Source of the DNA: Amphibalanus amphitrite
Taxonomy: Eukaryota; Arthropoda; Thecostraca; Balanomorpha; Balanidae
DNA: 64,000 bases
Reading direction: 5' to 3'
NCBI RefSeq assembly: GCF_019059575.1
Contig: NW_024881613.1
Location: 1-64,000 of the forward strand
The notes below the pieces were generated by a model. It worked only from the letters and a program-made list of their open reading frames with translations. It had not been told where the DNA came from and ran no database searches. Of the stretch, positions 21,960 through 34,132 are shown one piece after another (position 1 is the first letter of the stretch; each line of letters starts with the position of its first letter). The translations under genes and the position numbers were made by a program.

Positions 21960-22149
21960 AGGCTTTCTCAGAATCCCTCATTACCCCCACCGAAAGGGCT
22001 CCATTACCGCCAAAGGGGGCATGCCCCACCATTTGTCGACCCCTGCACTAGATTAACAGAAGAGAGGATCTTTCCCCAGAACCCTGCCAGTTCCGAGAAA
22101 CATCGGTGAGGCGTTTTACCTCGGCGGGGCGACTTGCCCCGGTCTACCC

Positions 22150-22220
22150 TACGTGTGGACAAAAGTACGTCACGGACAAAAGTACGTATAGCAAATGTAC
22201 GTAGGGTATTAAGTACGTAC
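22150..22220 (+). repeat. resumed end of the 64-bp AAAGTACGTA array
   Basis: GGACAAAAGTACGTCACGG and the following units continue the array broken by L at 16032. Confidence 0.85.
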
Positions 22221-22443
22221 CCCACCCTTGGGTTAAGTTGATCAATGTGTAATACCTTTCTGATTCTTTATTTAATGAGCATTTGTTACAAGGCATAGCA
22301 AAATTTATTGATGAGTAAATGGGCGAAATGGACAAAGCTATATTATTTGGTATATGAATTTATCATGAATTCCCTGCAGTATGGCAACAGAGCAGCAATA
22401 AAGAAAAAGTGGCCCAACTTACACGACTATACCCTACTTCTAA

Positions 22444-23029
22444 CATACGTACTTTATACACTACGTACTTTGGCATACGAACCGTACGTACTTTTGGCAT
22501 ACGTACTTTTTACACTACGTACTTTTGCATACGAACTTTTGCGTACGAACATTTGCGTACGTACTTTTGGCATACGTACTTTATACACTACGTACTTTTG
22601 CATACGTACTTTTGCGTACGAACACTTGCGTACGTACTTTTGGCATAGGTACTTTATACACTACGTACTTTTGCATACGAACTTTTGCGTACGAACATTT
22701 GCGTACGTACTTTTGGCATACGTACATTTTACACTACGTACTTTTGCATACGTACTTTTGCGCACGAACATTTGCGTACGTACTTTTGGCATGCGTACTT
22801 TATGCACTACGTACTTTTTCATACGTACTTTTGCGTACGAACATTTGCGTACGTACTTTTGACATACGTACTTTATACACTACGTACTTTTGCATACGTT
22901 CTTTTGCGTACGAACATTTGCGTACGTACTTTTGGCATACGAACTTTATCGCCTACGTATATTTGCGTACGAACATTTGCATACGTACTTTTGTCCTACG
23001 TACTTTAGCGATACGTACTTTAGTCCTAA
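22444..23029 (-). repeat. inverted AAAGTACGTA array, 73-bp higher-order unit
   Basis: On the minus strand the same AAAGTACGTA core recurs every 14-16 bp in five-monomer units of about 73 bp, about eight times. The outer edge (GCGATACGTACTTTAG) mirrors the outer edge of the left array (AAGTACGTATCGCTAAAG). The two arrays are thus arms of one large inverted repeat around a centre at about 22221-22443. Confidence 0.88.
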
Positions 23030-23033
23030 AATC

Positions 23034-23232
23034 GCCCTAGCTAATCGCTTACTAGAATCAGCGCACACAGATGTCGTGGTTTACATGTATATGCATAGAT
23101 GTCGCAGCGATAGCGACACATGCAGTGCAAATGGTAGCAGACAGCAGTAGTTTCCCCTACCAAAGTGGTGGTTTTCTACCACAGACGCTCGTCAAGGTCG
23201 GAAATTCCAAATACGCGGCGCACCAGCGTGCA
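23034..23232 (+). repeat. dispersed repeat (copies at 12481 and 7043)
   Basis: Begins GCCCTAGCTAATCGC next to the satellite and includes GGTGGTTTTCTACCAC and GGAAATTCCAAATACGC. It is shared inverted with 12481-12690. Confidence 0.75.
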
Positions 23233-23764
23233 ACATTGAAGTATACTGTTGTAATACATTTTAGTGATTTGAATAATTGTAGCCTGTAACCTATTGCAGC
23301 TGAGCTAAGTGTCTAATGAGTCGAATTAGATATTGAAAAAGTCCTTCAGGACAGATTACGGCGCGTGTCATTTGCACGGGATGCAAGATATCTTACGCTT
23401 AGATAGAACGTTAATGATAATTCCACGCCTGAGTTAATCCTCTGCACAGCGGCCGACAATACTAGACCTAATTAGGATCTCTGTGCGCAGACTGTATGTA
23501 GTTTATCAGACCGTGAATCTCGATAAAGGAAAAGTAGCTGTCATTGATGATTCAGTAAATGCGGCTGTAGTTCCCCAAACGAGATGTGCTTGGGAGGGGG
23601 AGCAGCAAGTCACCAGTTACCGAAATGACATTCCATCAGTGACGTATGTCTCGCTGGTAATAGGATTAACTCGGATTGGTTGGACGTATGGAAATCCGAT
23701 ACGAGAGTGGACAGAGGCACTCAGGCAGAGCAGCTTTTGTCCGGATGGCGGCAGAGATGATGAG

Positions 23765-25063
23765 CTACTCTGGCAGTACCCAGACATTCGCTCTCCCCTT
23801 GGCTCCGTTCCCGGCTGCGTCTTCTCCCTTAACCCCGTCCGCGCCGGTCCCGTCGCCCAGCTGTTGGGCCGCCATCCTCTTCCCCCTGGCCTGCGGCTGC
23901 TGTCCGTTCCGCCGTCTCCAGCGCGCGGGCAGCGCGGTCGGCAGCCACTGCTCGGCCGCCTGGACCACCCCCAGCAGCGAGGCGCCGAACAGGATGCCGA
24001 CGATGCCGCCGATGTCGGAGAGCAGCGAGCTGGTGCCGTAGGTCAGCTGCTCGCGCGTGACACGCACCCACTCGGCCCAGCGCACAGTCAGGAAGGAGAC
24101 GTTGTAGAGCCGGCCGCCCTCCACCACCTTCCGCTCCAGCTCGGTCAGGGTCCAGCGCTCGCGCGTGCAGCCGGGGTCACAGTGGCAGTGGCGACGGACC
24201 TGGCCGGGGGTCACCTCCGGCGGTACGATGAACGCGAGCACCTCGTTCCGCGATCGGCAGCCCTGCTCAGCCGGTCCGGGCATCCAGGGCGCGCGGCAGC
24301 CGAGCCGCCCAGCCTGCAGGTGCCGGATGCACTGCTGCCGGCAGAAGGGGCGGCTGTAGCGGCGCCGCGGCTGGCACGGCCGCCGCCGCAGGCTCGGCGA
24401 CACCTCGAGCTCGCCGCGCGCCTCGACGTCGAGCCGCTCTCCCGGGTGGATGGTGACGTGCGGGTGGGGCAGCACCAGGCCGGGCCGCAGCCAGTCGCCG
24501 GCCTCCACCACCGGCGGCTCCTCGCCGTGCAGAAACACGTGCACCGCGCCCGACTCGCCGACCAGCGTGTGCAGGTGGCTGTGGTAGAAGTGCAGCTTGA
24601 AGTAGGAGCCCTCGATGTCCATGAGCCGGTTGAGCCGCAGAGTGTAGCACACACCCATCTCGTTCAGCACGGGCGTCCAGTGGCCACGCACCACGCCGGG
24701 CCCACCGCGGGGGTGCTGTGAGTCGCATTCTCCTCCCAGACAGCCGCGCACCAGCTCGTTCAGATCGACTGCCGCCTCCATCCAGAGCTCGTCGAGCGTG
24801 CGGTTCTCCGGGAAGCGGTACCAGTCGGGCCAGCGTCCGTTGTCGGCCAGTATTCCCCAGTCGGCCAGCACGTCCCCGCGGAGCCGGGTGCTGGGACAGA
24901 CAGTCATACCCGGCACAGTCATGGAGTCTGCCGGCTCTGTGCTGCGGATCAGGGCCGTCGGCTCCGAGACGAACAGCACGGCCAGCTCGTGACACTGGAG
25001 GGCCAGCAGGCCGGCGCAGGCCACCAGGAAGCAGCTGTACAGCAGCGCGCGAACAGCCGACAT
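23765..25063 (-). CDS. DEG/ENaC (pickpocket-like) sodium channel subunit
   Basis: A single open frame of 432 codons. TM1 is at about residues 8-33. The post-TM1 motif PGMTVCPS (51-58) matches the family's FPAVTICN. GVCYTL (137-142) matches the G-CYTFN signature. The cysteine-rich ectodomain ends in CHCDPGCT (293-300). TM2 holds SSLLSDIGGIVGILFGAS (345-362), whose G-A-S is the selectivity filter. The family forms trimeric, amiloride-sensitive, Na+-permeable plasma-membrane channels. At 432 residues it is short for the family (usually 500-650). The cytoplasmic N-terminus before TM1 is only about 7 residues and lacks the His-Gly gating motif. The frame stays open upstream to 25435, but that part is low-complexity and unlike the family, so I start at Met 25063. 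A missing upstream exon is possible. There are no internal introns, and it lies inside LGR intron 1 on the same strand. Confidence 0.9.
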   Translation of the reverse strand: MSAVRALLYSCFLVACAGLLALQCHELAVLFVSEPTALIRSTEPADSMTVPGMTVCPSTRLRGDVLADWGILADNGRWPDWYRFPENRTLDELWMEAAVDLNELVRGCLGGECDSQHPRGGPGVVRGHWTPVLNEMGVCYTLRLNRLMDIEGSYFKLHFYHSHLHTLVGESGAVHVFLHGEEPPVVEAGDWLRPGLVLPHPHVTIHPGERLDVEARGELEVSPSLRRRPCQPRRRYSRPFCRQQCIRHLQAGRLGCRAPWMPGPAEQGCRSRNEVLAFIVPPEVTPGQVRRHCHCDPGCTRERWTLTELERKVVEGGRLYNVSFLTVRWAEWVRVTREQLTYGTSSLLSDIGGIVGILFGASLLGVVQAAEQWLPTALPARWRRRNGQQPQARGKRMAAQQLGDGTGADGVKGEDAAGNGAKGRANVWVLPE

Positions 25064-28000
25064 GGGGTCAGCGTGTGAGCCGCCCGGTCGGCACTGCTCT
25101 CCGCTGGCGGGTCGGTGCCGCAGTGTTCCTCTCCGCTGGGGTCGGTGCCGGGCTGTGCCGGGGCGCTGCTCGCTCGCCACTGGGAGTCGGTGCCAGGGCG
25201 CCGCGCAGGCTCCCTCCGCGATGTGGTACCGAATTGTTAACCACCAGCAGCGAACCGCGAGGAGCCGATGGATTTCCGAACCTCCGACACCCGATCCATC
25301 ATAAGCATGACCGCTCACAGAACTTTTTCTGTGAGGCTGTTGTGGTATAAATGAGTTCACGCCCAGGCTGCGTGGACATGAAGGTCTGCATACCATGTGA
25401 TCGGACGCTACGCAATGGCGTTCATCGCTCACCATTAGGTGCTATAAGAACATGCTGAAAGGAAGCTGATCGGCTGGTATTTTGTATGGCTTTGCTGACG
25501 ACGCAGCATACAAAACACAAAAGGGTTTATTGAACATCTTGGTGCTGGATGTTGGTCAAAAGCTGTGTGAACAACTTTGATTCCTATGCTCCATTAAAAC
25601 TTTTAAGGAACCATACTTGATGTATGAAAAGAACCACTGATCATTGGCAAAGCTGAATGGCTTACGGATGCATACCTATATGCTATTCAATATTCCTCAA
25701 TGCATGCTAAAATTAAATGCGAGTAAACGTAAATGCGCGTATTAACATGATGTGCAAATCCATTCAGGTAAGGCTCTAATAATTATTGCTATCTTCCACC
25801 TGATTCCCTTTCATGCATGTCACTATTTCAATTTAGCCTTACGACCACAGTCCCGCAAAACACCTGTACAGAGAAAAAAACATGTGAAAATAAAGCAATT
25901 GTGGGATGAATGGATTTGAGTTGGGGCCTCATCCATTTTCTTCCATAAGAACAGTGAATTACTCCGAAAATGAAAAACGATAATACATTTAACTCAGAAA
26001 TATCAATTGGAGCTTATCTAAAGCCCATTAGTTTCCTTTTCATGGATCAGCGATATAGGTAGCTAACGAATAATCTGTTGCTATGCTCCTTTTGACTCGT
26101 GGTCTGGTAAGTGCCGTTATGAAAACAGAGGTCGAGGTGGTCACCGGATGAAGGGAGGATGAAGTAAAAAAGGGTACGCATGCTTCTTTCACCTTAGAGA
26201 GTCTTTTTTGGCTTGTTTCCTGCAGTCGTGAACATTGCAGGTCGCGGCATACCTACTGGAAAGTTGGTTTGTTTTATAACGCTTGGATTTTATCGGTGTC
26301 AAAATGAGTCGTCATTCGTCATTGCCATTGCAGACACATATTGGCTGGTGCCGAAACATATAGGTAAGCCGCTGATAGATGATTCGTAGGTACTTTAATT
26401 CCAATATTGAACATTGGGATTTGACATGAAGTTAATGTTAGAATTTATTAAAAGAAATTGGATGGCTCGGTGACAGAAATAAAGGAGAAATGAACAACTG
26501 AGCGTTGAGCAAGAAAGTACAACAATAAATACAAAGTGGACCATGGGGCTTCAGAAAAGTAATAAGCAGACGACCAAGCTAATTAAAGGAGCATTTAGAA
26601 GTCATGCTGCTTGGACGGCTAGCTGCTGAGAGAAAACAAATGAGTCCGGTCAGGCTAAATTGTTTATAAGAGGTTGCTGAGAGACACTTTGGCGTGAAAA
26701 GACTGCACGATAAATGAGACATGTAGCAGTATTATATAACGTTGCCCTGAACCATCCCCAGTCCAGATGCCCAATAATTTTCCTAAAGCAGTTTATCGAT
26801 GAATAAATTCTTTCCGTTCTCCTTTTCGTGGGAGAAGGGATGATGCCCACTGGTTTTCATTAAAGCCCACCATCCACTGGTTGGTAGTAAAAAGGTTGGC
26901 AGCTAAGCAAAGCAATAAGCGCGGAATGTGCTTGAGAGCAGAAGCATTATTGCAAAAACAAGACAAAAAAAAAACGAACGATACCGAATGAATACCGAAA
27001 CCGATACCGAATGAAATCCTATGTGTGCATGGGATTGTGCAATGTGTAACGTGCGTGGCATTGGTCTAAGCATACGGAAAACAGCCAAGCTACATAATGC
27101 GCATTGCGCAAAACGCAGTACCACCCATCCTCTCATGTTCCCGTTCTCTCGCTCTTCCAGCACCGATCCTCCCCACTGTTCCAGCCTCTGCCTCCCCCCC
27201 CCCCCCGCTCAGCCAGCGGTCCACTCCCTCCCTGCCACCCCTGTGCCAATCCAGGACCGCGCTGGTCAGTGGTCAGTGGTCAGACCCCCCTGCCGCGAAC
27301 ACCCCCAGCCTTCCCGGCGGCACCAGCCACCTCTCCCACCATCCATTCAGTGAGGACTGACGGAGCTCCGGCGACGGATGACGGAGCGCACTTTTTGCAC
27401 CGCACAGTTATCTTACCGCGAGCCCAGCCAATCTGGAGAGGTCCGACTCACAATGCCCGCCCGCACCACTGAAATGACACCAGGCTCAGAAATGGAACAG
27501 TCGATGTTTTAGCTAGGCTTTTAACCTGGAAATCGACTTCTGTCGTTGTTATATTTGTTTGGTTGGTAATAAAACTGAATTAGGCTACACGCAATCAAAC
27601 TTGGTTATAAATTGCTTGCGTAGAAAACACTCGCGTTTGATGTTAGTTTCAATATCCCCAACCACCCAAATAAAACTGTTCTGACCAAACCAAATGTGAT
27701 CGGGGACACGATAAATATCTGTTATCAGAGTCACAGTAGATATCTGTGATCAGAGTCACGATAAATCCTTGCAGTATCCCATGCTTTCCGCGCGGATTAG
27801 CTAAGCGCCGACTCGCGGAGGCCACACGCTGACTCCCCCACACTGGCACCCTCCGCGCCTGTCACCGGCTGCTGACACAGGCGTCGGCGCGCCATATCCA
27901 GGCGGCATGACGCCGGTGACACCGGCCGCCCCGCGTCGCCTCGGGAGACGAATCGCCGCTGATCAATCGCCGCTCACTTCCGGTGACCGCTCGCGGCGAT

Positions 28001-28112
28001 ATTGGTCCGAGCAGCGAGACCGGTCACCGGCGGTCACTGGCAGGTCAGCCGGCCCGCCATCACAAAATCCCGGCACGTGCTCACGACCTCCGTGCGTGCG
28101 TATGCCGTATAT
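25064..28112. other. non-coding, no element recognised
   Basis: Just upstream of the channel are three direct copies of GTCGGTGCC (25080-25200). The remainder is AT-rich unique DNA, then a CCCCCC-containing proline-codon-rich patch (27120-27480) and a GC-rich patch (27840-28110) with several CCGGTGAC words. No exon was recognised. Confidence 0.4.
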
Positions 28113-28308
28113 TCGACTACAGAATGATGTTCCACTTTTCACAGACAATTATTTTCCTGGAGTGGTAGGCTGTGCCGCATCACACGGGCTAAGTTATGGC
28201 TTTGTCTCAATGCTCACAATCGACACGCTTAATTGCGTGATAAACGGCACAACTTAGCGCTCCGGTCAACTGATAGCTTCTGAGGAGTGGAACATCATTC
28301 TGTAGTCG
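28113..28308. mobile_element. small MITE with perfect 24-bp inverted ends
   Basis: TCGACTACAGAATGATGTTC followed by CACT at 28113-28136 is exactly mirrored at 28285-28308. TATA-rich sequence borders both ends. No coding capacity. Confidence 0.75.
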
Positions 28309-29094
28309 ACTATATATACATATTTAACAGCGGTGAGGTGCCGCGCCCATCAACCGAGCCGTCAGCATTGGCCGAGAGTGAGCTGAGACGACCGAACTGC
28401 TGTGACGAAGGGACGGTCTGTGTGTTCCCGGCGTAATTGACGATAAATGACAGCGCCCGGTGACCGATGAGCTCATGTAAAAACGGCCAACGTCGTCTGA
28501 CTCGGAGAAATAGCCCGGCGAATGAAGGAAAATGGGACTCCGGAATAAATGTCGCAGCCAGTAAATCGGGTATCAGAATGAACAGCAAGGCAATGGTAAA
28601 AAGATAGACAATAGTTGGTAGTCCGTATAGGAAATGGAAGCAAATAATATGAATGCAGTAACACGAATAACAAACGCCAATAATATGCGTTCAAAGCAGC
28701 CTAGAAACTAAAACATTTTCTGCCAGTTTTGCCGAACAAAAACTGCATTATCAGCAATGTCAAGACAGTCATTTTACCCCAATCGGTATTCATTTACTGT
28801 AAATATGAATGCGGATCTAGTTACGATGTCGTGACTCGCATTTCTTAATGTTGGTCTCCGTGGTATCAGCGGCGACCGCAATGCATTATCGAGGGAGAAT
28901 GGTACTGTCACCGCCGACGATAGAGTCGCCTCCGACACAGCTGCAGCGGAAAAGAGACAAACAATCGCCGACGACAATGCCAGCTGGGTGCAGAAAGACA
29001 TATATAAGAGACAGAGAGAGACGTAGGACAAGTCATAGAGACGACATGAGGGAACTACACGTATGTACGTACATACCGGAGAAGATTACGTGCA

Positions 29095-29270
29095 GACGGT
29101 CACCAGTGAATGTTACGGGCAAGTACAATTTGATGCTACGGTGAGTTCAACTGAATGTTAGGGCGAGCAATTACAACTGAATGTTAGGGCGAGTACCTAC
29201 CTACAACTGACTGTTATGGCCAGTTCTACTGCATATTGCGGCGAGTATAAACAAATAACTGAATGCTAGT
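29095..29270 (+). repeat. degenerate minisatellite, about 28-36 bp
   Basis: Repeats of AACTGAATGTTAGGGCGAG and variants occur about six times. Confidence 0.7.
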
Positions 29271-30422
29271 TATATACGGTGAGTACTGCGTCATGAGCTT
29301 CACAGCTTTGATGTTTTTAAAACATTATGTTATACAAGTTTCAGGCAACGCAAAACCAGAATGCTAACGTGATATGCCCTGTCCCTCCTTTTTTAACGGA
29401 ATATAATTTATAGATTGTTACGCTCCTCAGATGTCGTGGCTCCAAATTACAAGCTTGGTTCACGGTAAACGTAAGGAGCTATCAAAAAGATCTGTCGTGA
29501 GATGAAATAGCGAATTGATATCAAAGTGGTAAAAGTTTAGTAATTGGCACAAACAGTAACCGCAGTTCGATGGTAGCATAAATTTATCACATACGTATCG
29601 TATGTGGTGTGCGGAAGCTAGGATCGAAATAAAATGAGCGGCTAGAATGAAATGAACGAGCTCAATGCTCACTCAATGAACGAACTCAATACACTTATCG
29701 GCAAAAATAACAGTGCCATGGGTGAAATGGGCAAAGTTGCATGGATAAGGGACACAGGCAAGCATGTTTGCTCACCAGGAAAAACAGAATGATATTTTTT
29801 TTTTCGTTGAATCAATAACACCGAGGCCTTACATTCGGCCACGAGAAATAGTTACAATATCATTAATTATCCTCTTCAACTGGTAAATAGTGGAGGTAAT
29901 CATTTAGTGGGTGCTGGCGATTTTTTTTTTTTGCAATGGCATCCAAGTAAGGGTCCCTATTACACATAGGAAAGGCATATTCCACAATCAAACAGTGGAC
30001 CATTAAAGATCAAGGCACTTCGATCCCAAGAACCTAGTTAACCTTCCAGCCTTCAGTCGGATAAGAGTAATTGGCAAGTCGCAAGCCGACAGATTAATTT
30101 TTCATTCGAAGCCACCGCTGACAGACTCCAATCAGGTCAGACAAGTCTCTCCCTCTGCTCTCTCCCTCTCTCCCTCTCTCCCCGGCCCCGTCACGGGTCG
30201 TCGCCCTCGAGGCACGTTTCGTGACCACGTGACCACCGTTCTGAGCCCGGTGGAAGTAGGGAATAGCGGTCCGTGAACACGCGACTACAGTCCGTCCCGT
30301 CAGTTGGTTCACCAACTGCGGCACGGGCTGCCGGACTCTGCAGCGGAAACGCCGAGACACCACGGAAACTCGCAATCTGTGTGTTTCCATCTGGATAGTA
30401 GCGGTGGTGGCACTGGTATTAA

Positions 30423-31639
30423 CCTTCCAGGCGGTGGGGGGGCATTTTTTTGCCCCCCCCCCTTTAGTTTTTTTTGATATATCTCGAGAACCGCTGCGCC
30501 GATCGTCACCAAACTTTCAGTAGCCTCCCGAAAGCAGCTAGCGCACATGGTGACCAAAAATTTTCCAAAGGCTATGATAGGTTAGCCGCTAATGACGTCA
30601 GAGTGACGTCATTTTTGTCATTTTCGACCCAAAAAAAAGGGTTTCGCGGGAAGAGCTGTCAGGCCTACAGCTTTAGGGATACAGAAAAATGTTTCCACAT
30701 AAAAGGTGTGGAATTAAAAGGGCTACAAAACTGCTTTTTCGGTTTATCGAATTTTTTTTGGATTTTGACCCCCAAAAATAAAAAAATAGATTTTTTGAAT
30801 ATAATAGCCAAAAAATCCAAAAAGTTTTTTGAATTTCGAAAAAACGGAATATATGTGATAGCCCCTACCGCCTTCTATCTACATACCAAATTTGAGATCG
30901 ATACCTCTTTTTTGGCCAAGTTATAGCGAAAAAAACCTCAAAATTGATGACGTCAAATTTTCAAACTTAATTTTTAGCAATTCTAGACCTCGTAGCGCAA
31001 AACAAAGACCACCATTAGACTCCCCGTGACGAGCTGCATCGAATCGATACCCATTTTATGCAAAAGTATTAACTTTGAAATTTGACCTTTTTAACCTGAC
31101 CTTGACCTGACCTCCACCAGAAAGTGACCTAAACCGCACCTGATGGTCTTATAACCAACACCATTGAGTTGGAAATGAAAAACTGGCCATAAAACATGCA
31201 TCGCATAACCTTAGTAAAGTTGGGCTCATGTGGTGACCCTTGGTGACCTTTGGTGACCTGACCTGTGACCTGACCTGGTATGACCAGTGACCTCTAATAG
31301 CAACATATGTACTAGACAACTGACGCCTTATCGCTGATTTTCGACAAAATGCGTTTTACTCGGTGTTATAGCGCTTTCCCTGGAAGCCCCGTGAACGGTG
31401 AAACATTTTATCTTTGACCTGACCTGTGACGTCATCGGTGACCCCGAGGTCAATGAAATTTGGTTTCCCTCAACAAATTTGACAGGGCTATCGAACGCCG
31501 TTTGAATTTTCCGGATCCGTCCAGTAGTTTTGGAGATACGGGGGGGGGGCAAAAAAGTGCCCCCCCCCCCACACACACACACACCGCGCGGAAGGTGGCT
31601 GGTAGGCCCCAGGGTATGGTAGGCCCACCGCCTGCCGGG
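30423..31639 (+). mobile_element. TTAA element AA1, 1217 bp
   Basis: The left end CCTTCCAGGCGGTGGG and the complement of the right end, CCCGGCAGGCGGTGGG, lie between TTAA duplications (30419-30422, 31640-31643). The left G/C hairpin is GGGGGGGCATTTTTTTGCCCCCC. The middle has many TGACCT words (31085-31300). It is homologous to AA2 in reverse orientation. Non-autonomous. Confidence 0.85.
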
Positions 31640-31766
31640 TTAATGTGTCACTGAGGCTCATCTTGAGTCATCGATGGTATCAATGACCCACTGGTGGTCT
31701 TGGATTCTGTTTCAGTGACTCACTTGGCGTCACTAGCCGTTTTCACACCGGCTATCTGGCGAATGC

Positions 31767-31800
31767 GAATGAATGAATGAATCAATGAATGAATGAATGA
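31767..31800 (+). repeat. (GAAT)n microsatellite
   Basis: GAATGAATGAATGAATCAAT and further units. Confidence 0.9.
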
Positions 31801-34132
31801 GTGCAAATGAATTTGACAAAACCTGCACCTGATCTCTTTTATAAAATATATCTTCAAACAATGAATTTTCAAGGTTTTAATCGAACATGATGTCTGATAA
31901 CTTGAAAAATGAGTTATATCAAACGGACAACTTGTAAGAAAAACAATCAGCCTAATTTGACCAAATCTGCAACAAATGTACACCTAATTGCACCAAATCT
32001 GTACCTGATGGCCGTCGGAAAACGGCTACTGTGACTGTTTTTGAGGCACAACAGGAGGCCGTTGAAAGATTTGATTTTTTGATGTAAAGTCATTGGTTGG
32101 CATTGTGTGAGTCACATGCTTTCAATGGAAGTTGCAGCAATGTGCATTGTGCTGCACAATAACACACATTACCATAGCTGAGATCACTCTCTAGTCTCCA
32201 GTCTCCACCAAAGGCAGTGTTTGCAGCTGCTGACGTTATAAACCTCCGCCATTCGGAATAATCTAGCAACCAAAAGTATGTTTTATCAACTTCTTGCATT
32301 TATAAGTTAGAGTTGATCCTCATTCATCGCTTACATTGAAGCTATTCAAGTCCAGGTGCTATACCATACATGCTTACAGCCAACTTGAACCTAATTACTT
32401 TCCGATATTATTGAATGAGTTTGCATATCTCAAGTCTCTAGGGACCTCTTCAATACGGAAAAGAACACCATTCATTGCATTACAGTTCTAAGTTCTGCAC
32501 ATACCCCTTCATAAAACACTACACTGAAATAAAAAAATACCACCCTAGTTAGTTTTTGGGTGGTGGTCATATTTTGAACAGCCTTTTACTTATGGTAAAC
32601 CAGTTTACGATCCAAATACTAGGCCCAATATCAAAGGAATACTATGCAACTACCAATGCTCATCAAAATACCATGGTCTTAGTACGGTAATATTTTTTCA
32701 TCATACTACCTTGAAACTAAAGCATAACTAATAAGAAACCAAAGCTCTACTAACGCTAGTATTATCCTGGTACCGCCTACTAAGAAAAATACCACCCTAG
32801 TTAGTTTTCGAGTGGTGGTCATATTTTGAACAGCCTCTTACCTATGGTAAACTAACTTACGACCCAAATACTAGGCCTAATATGAATGTAAAACCATGTG
32901 AATACCAATGCCAGTAAAAATTACCATGGTATTAACACGGTAACTATATGTCGTCATACCATGCCCAAAAACCCACGTGATACTAGCACGAAACTAGGAC
33001 TTTACTATCGTTAGCTACTCCCTGGTAATGCTTACTAATGACTTATCATGGTAAAACCATCCTTTTGTCATCTGGATACCAGCTTTGCTTTGCTGGCCAA
33101 CCATCGTAAAACAATAGTTTACTATGTGACATTTATTGTGATATTACCAGTCGGTTAACAGGATCTTACTAGTCATCAACCAGCATGCTTCATATGCTGT
33201 GCTTTAGCCTATCCATGCCAAATTTGTTTATCATTACGACAGCCACTTACTGATGCACAACAGCATGCATGACAGTATCTACCTAGCAGTCGACAAAGCA
33301 GCTCTTCACTTTTCCAAAGCATCTACCTAGTAACCTACATGAAATATTTCACACATAAAAAGCATTTGGCCACAAACAAAGTTACGTCTGCACATAACCA
33401 AACAACGCGCATGAACAACAATTATTACAGTTCACTTTATCATCACAATGCAATCGGTCTCTTTTCACACAATCGTTGAATGTCGCCCTTCCAGCGATTT
33501 ATCACGCAACACCTTCTCCAAGGGCATTGGTAGCCATATACCGAAGGTTCGAACTTCGAAAGCCAGCTCTGGAAAAGAGCAGGCATTGATATAAGATAAA
33601 CCAATGGAAAGATTGATTGTGTGTGCTGCAGTGACACTCTATCTCCTACCCCTCCCACCTTGACTCGCAGTGTCCCGTGACCTAGCTCCCAGTTTGATGA
33701 AACAAGGATTTAAGATAAGTTGTTTTAAAAAAATGGCAGCATCTAATAAAACAGGGGATTTGTAGGGTGAGGAATTTAGCAAATTTGGGACATTAGGCCA
33801 GAGGCTGGTTCAGGTAAAATGCCCTATAATGAATTAATTGCCATGAGGTGCAGTGTTGAGTGTTGGCAATAATTCAAAAATTCTACTCTTAACCAGCGCC
33901 CCACTGGGGTATGTTCTGTAACGCACTCCACTGGGGGAGGCGGGGGCTATTTATAGAACCCCCCCCCCCCCCGCTCCAACTCCGAAACTACTGGGCCGAT
34001 TGTCAAAACTGAAACGGCGTCTGATAGCCCTGGAAAAACTGTCGAGCAAAACCTAATTTTATTGACCTCGAGATCACCGTTGACGTCACAGGTCAGATCA
34101 AAATAAAAATTAGCAACGTTTTGGCTTGTTAA

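Larger units (their letters stand above)
16307..22045. mobile_element. hAT-like element K with 8-bp target duplication
   Basis: It is flanked by identical CACTAGAT (16299-16306 and 22046-22053). The ends are CAGTGGTCGGCAGGT and, inverted, CAGGGGTCGACAAAT, both leading into a GTGCCCCC-like block. Its own sequence is only about 0.5 kb; the rest is a small hAT-like MITE, S with T and R1, and Q. Confidence 0.82.
16033..22149. mobile_element. TA-flanked element L inserted in the satellite array
   Basis: GGGTAGCCTTGAGCAAGACG at the left faces the complement of GGGTAGACCGGGGCAAGTCG at the right. TA borders both sides. The broken satellite unit is continuous across the junction (AAAGTA | TACGTGTGGAC), so the ends are well defined. 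Most of its length is later insertions (K and its contents). Confidence 0.75.

Noticed and set aside
22308-23040. Long repetitive frames such as the 184-codon frame
   Set aside because: They are translations of the AAAGTACGTA satellite; the repeat period, not coding selection, keeps them open.
23765-24995. Other long frames overlapping the channel gene (for example 23483-24721 plus, 24267-24995 minus)
   Set aside because: Shadow frames of a GC-rich coding region; only the DEG/ENaC frame has family motifs.
25064-25435. Upstream extension of the DEG/ENaC frame (124 more codons)
   Set aside because: Low-complexity, direct-repeat DNA with no family similarity and no His-Gly motif; treated as leader.
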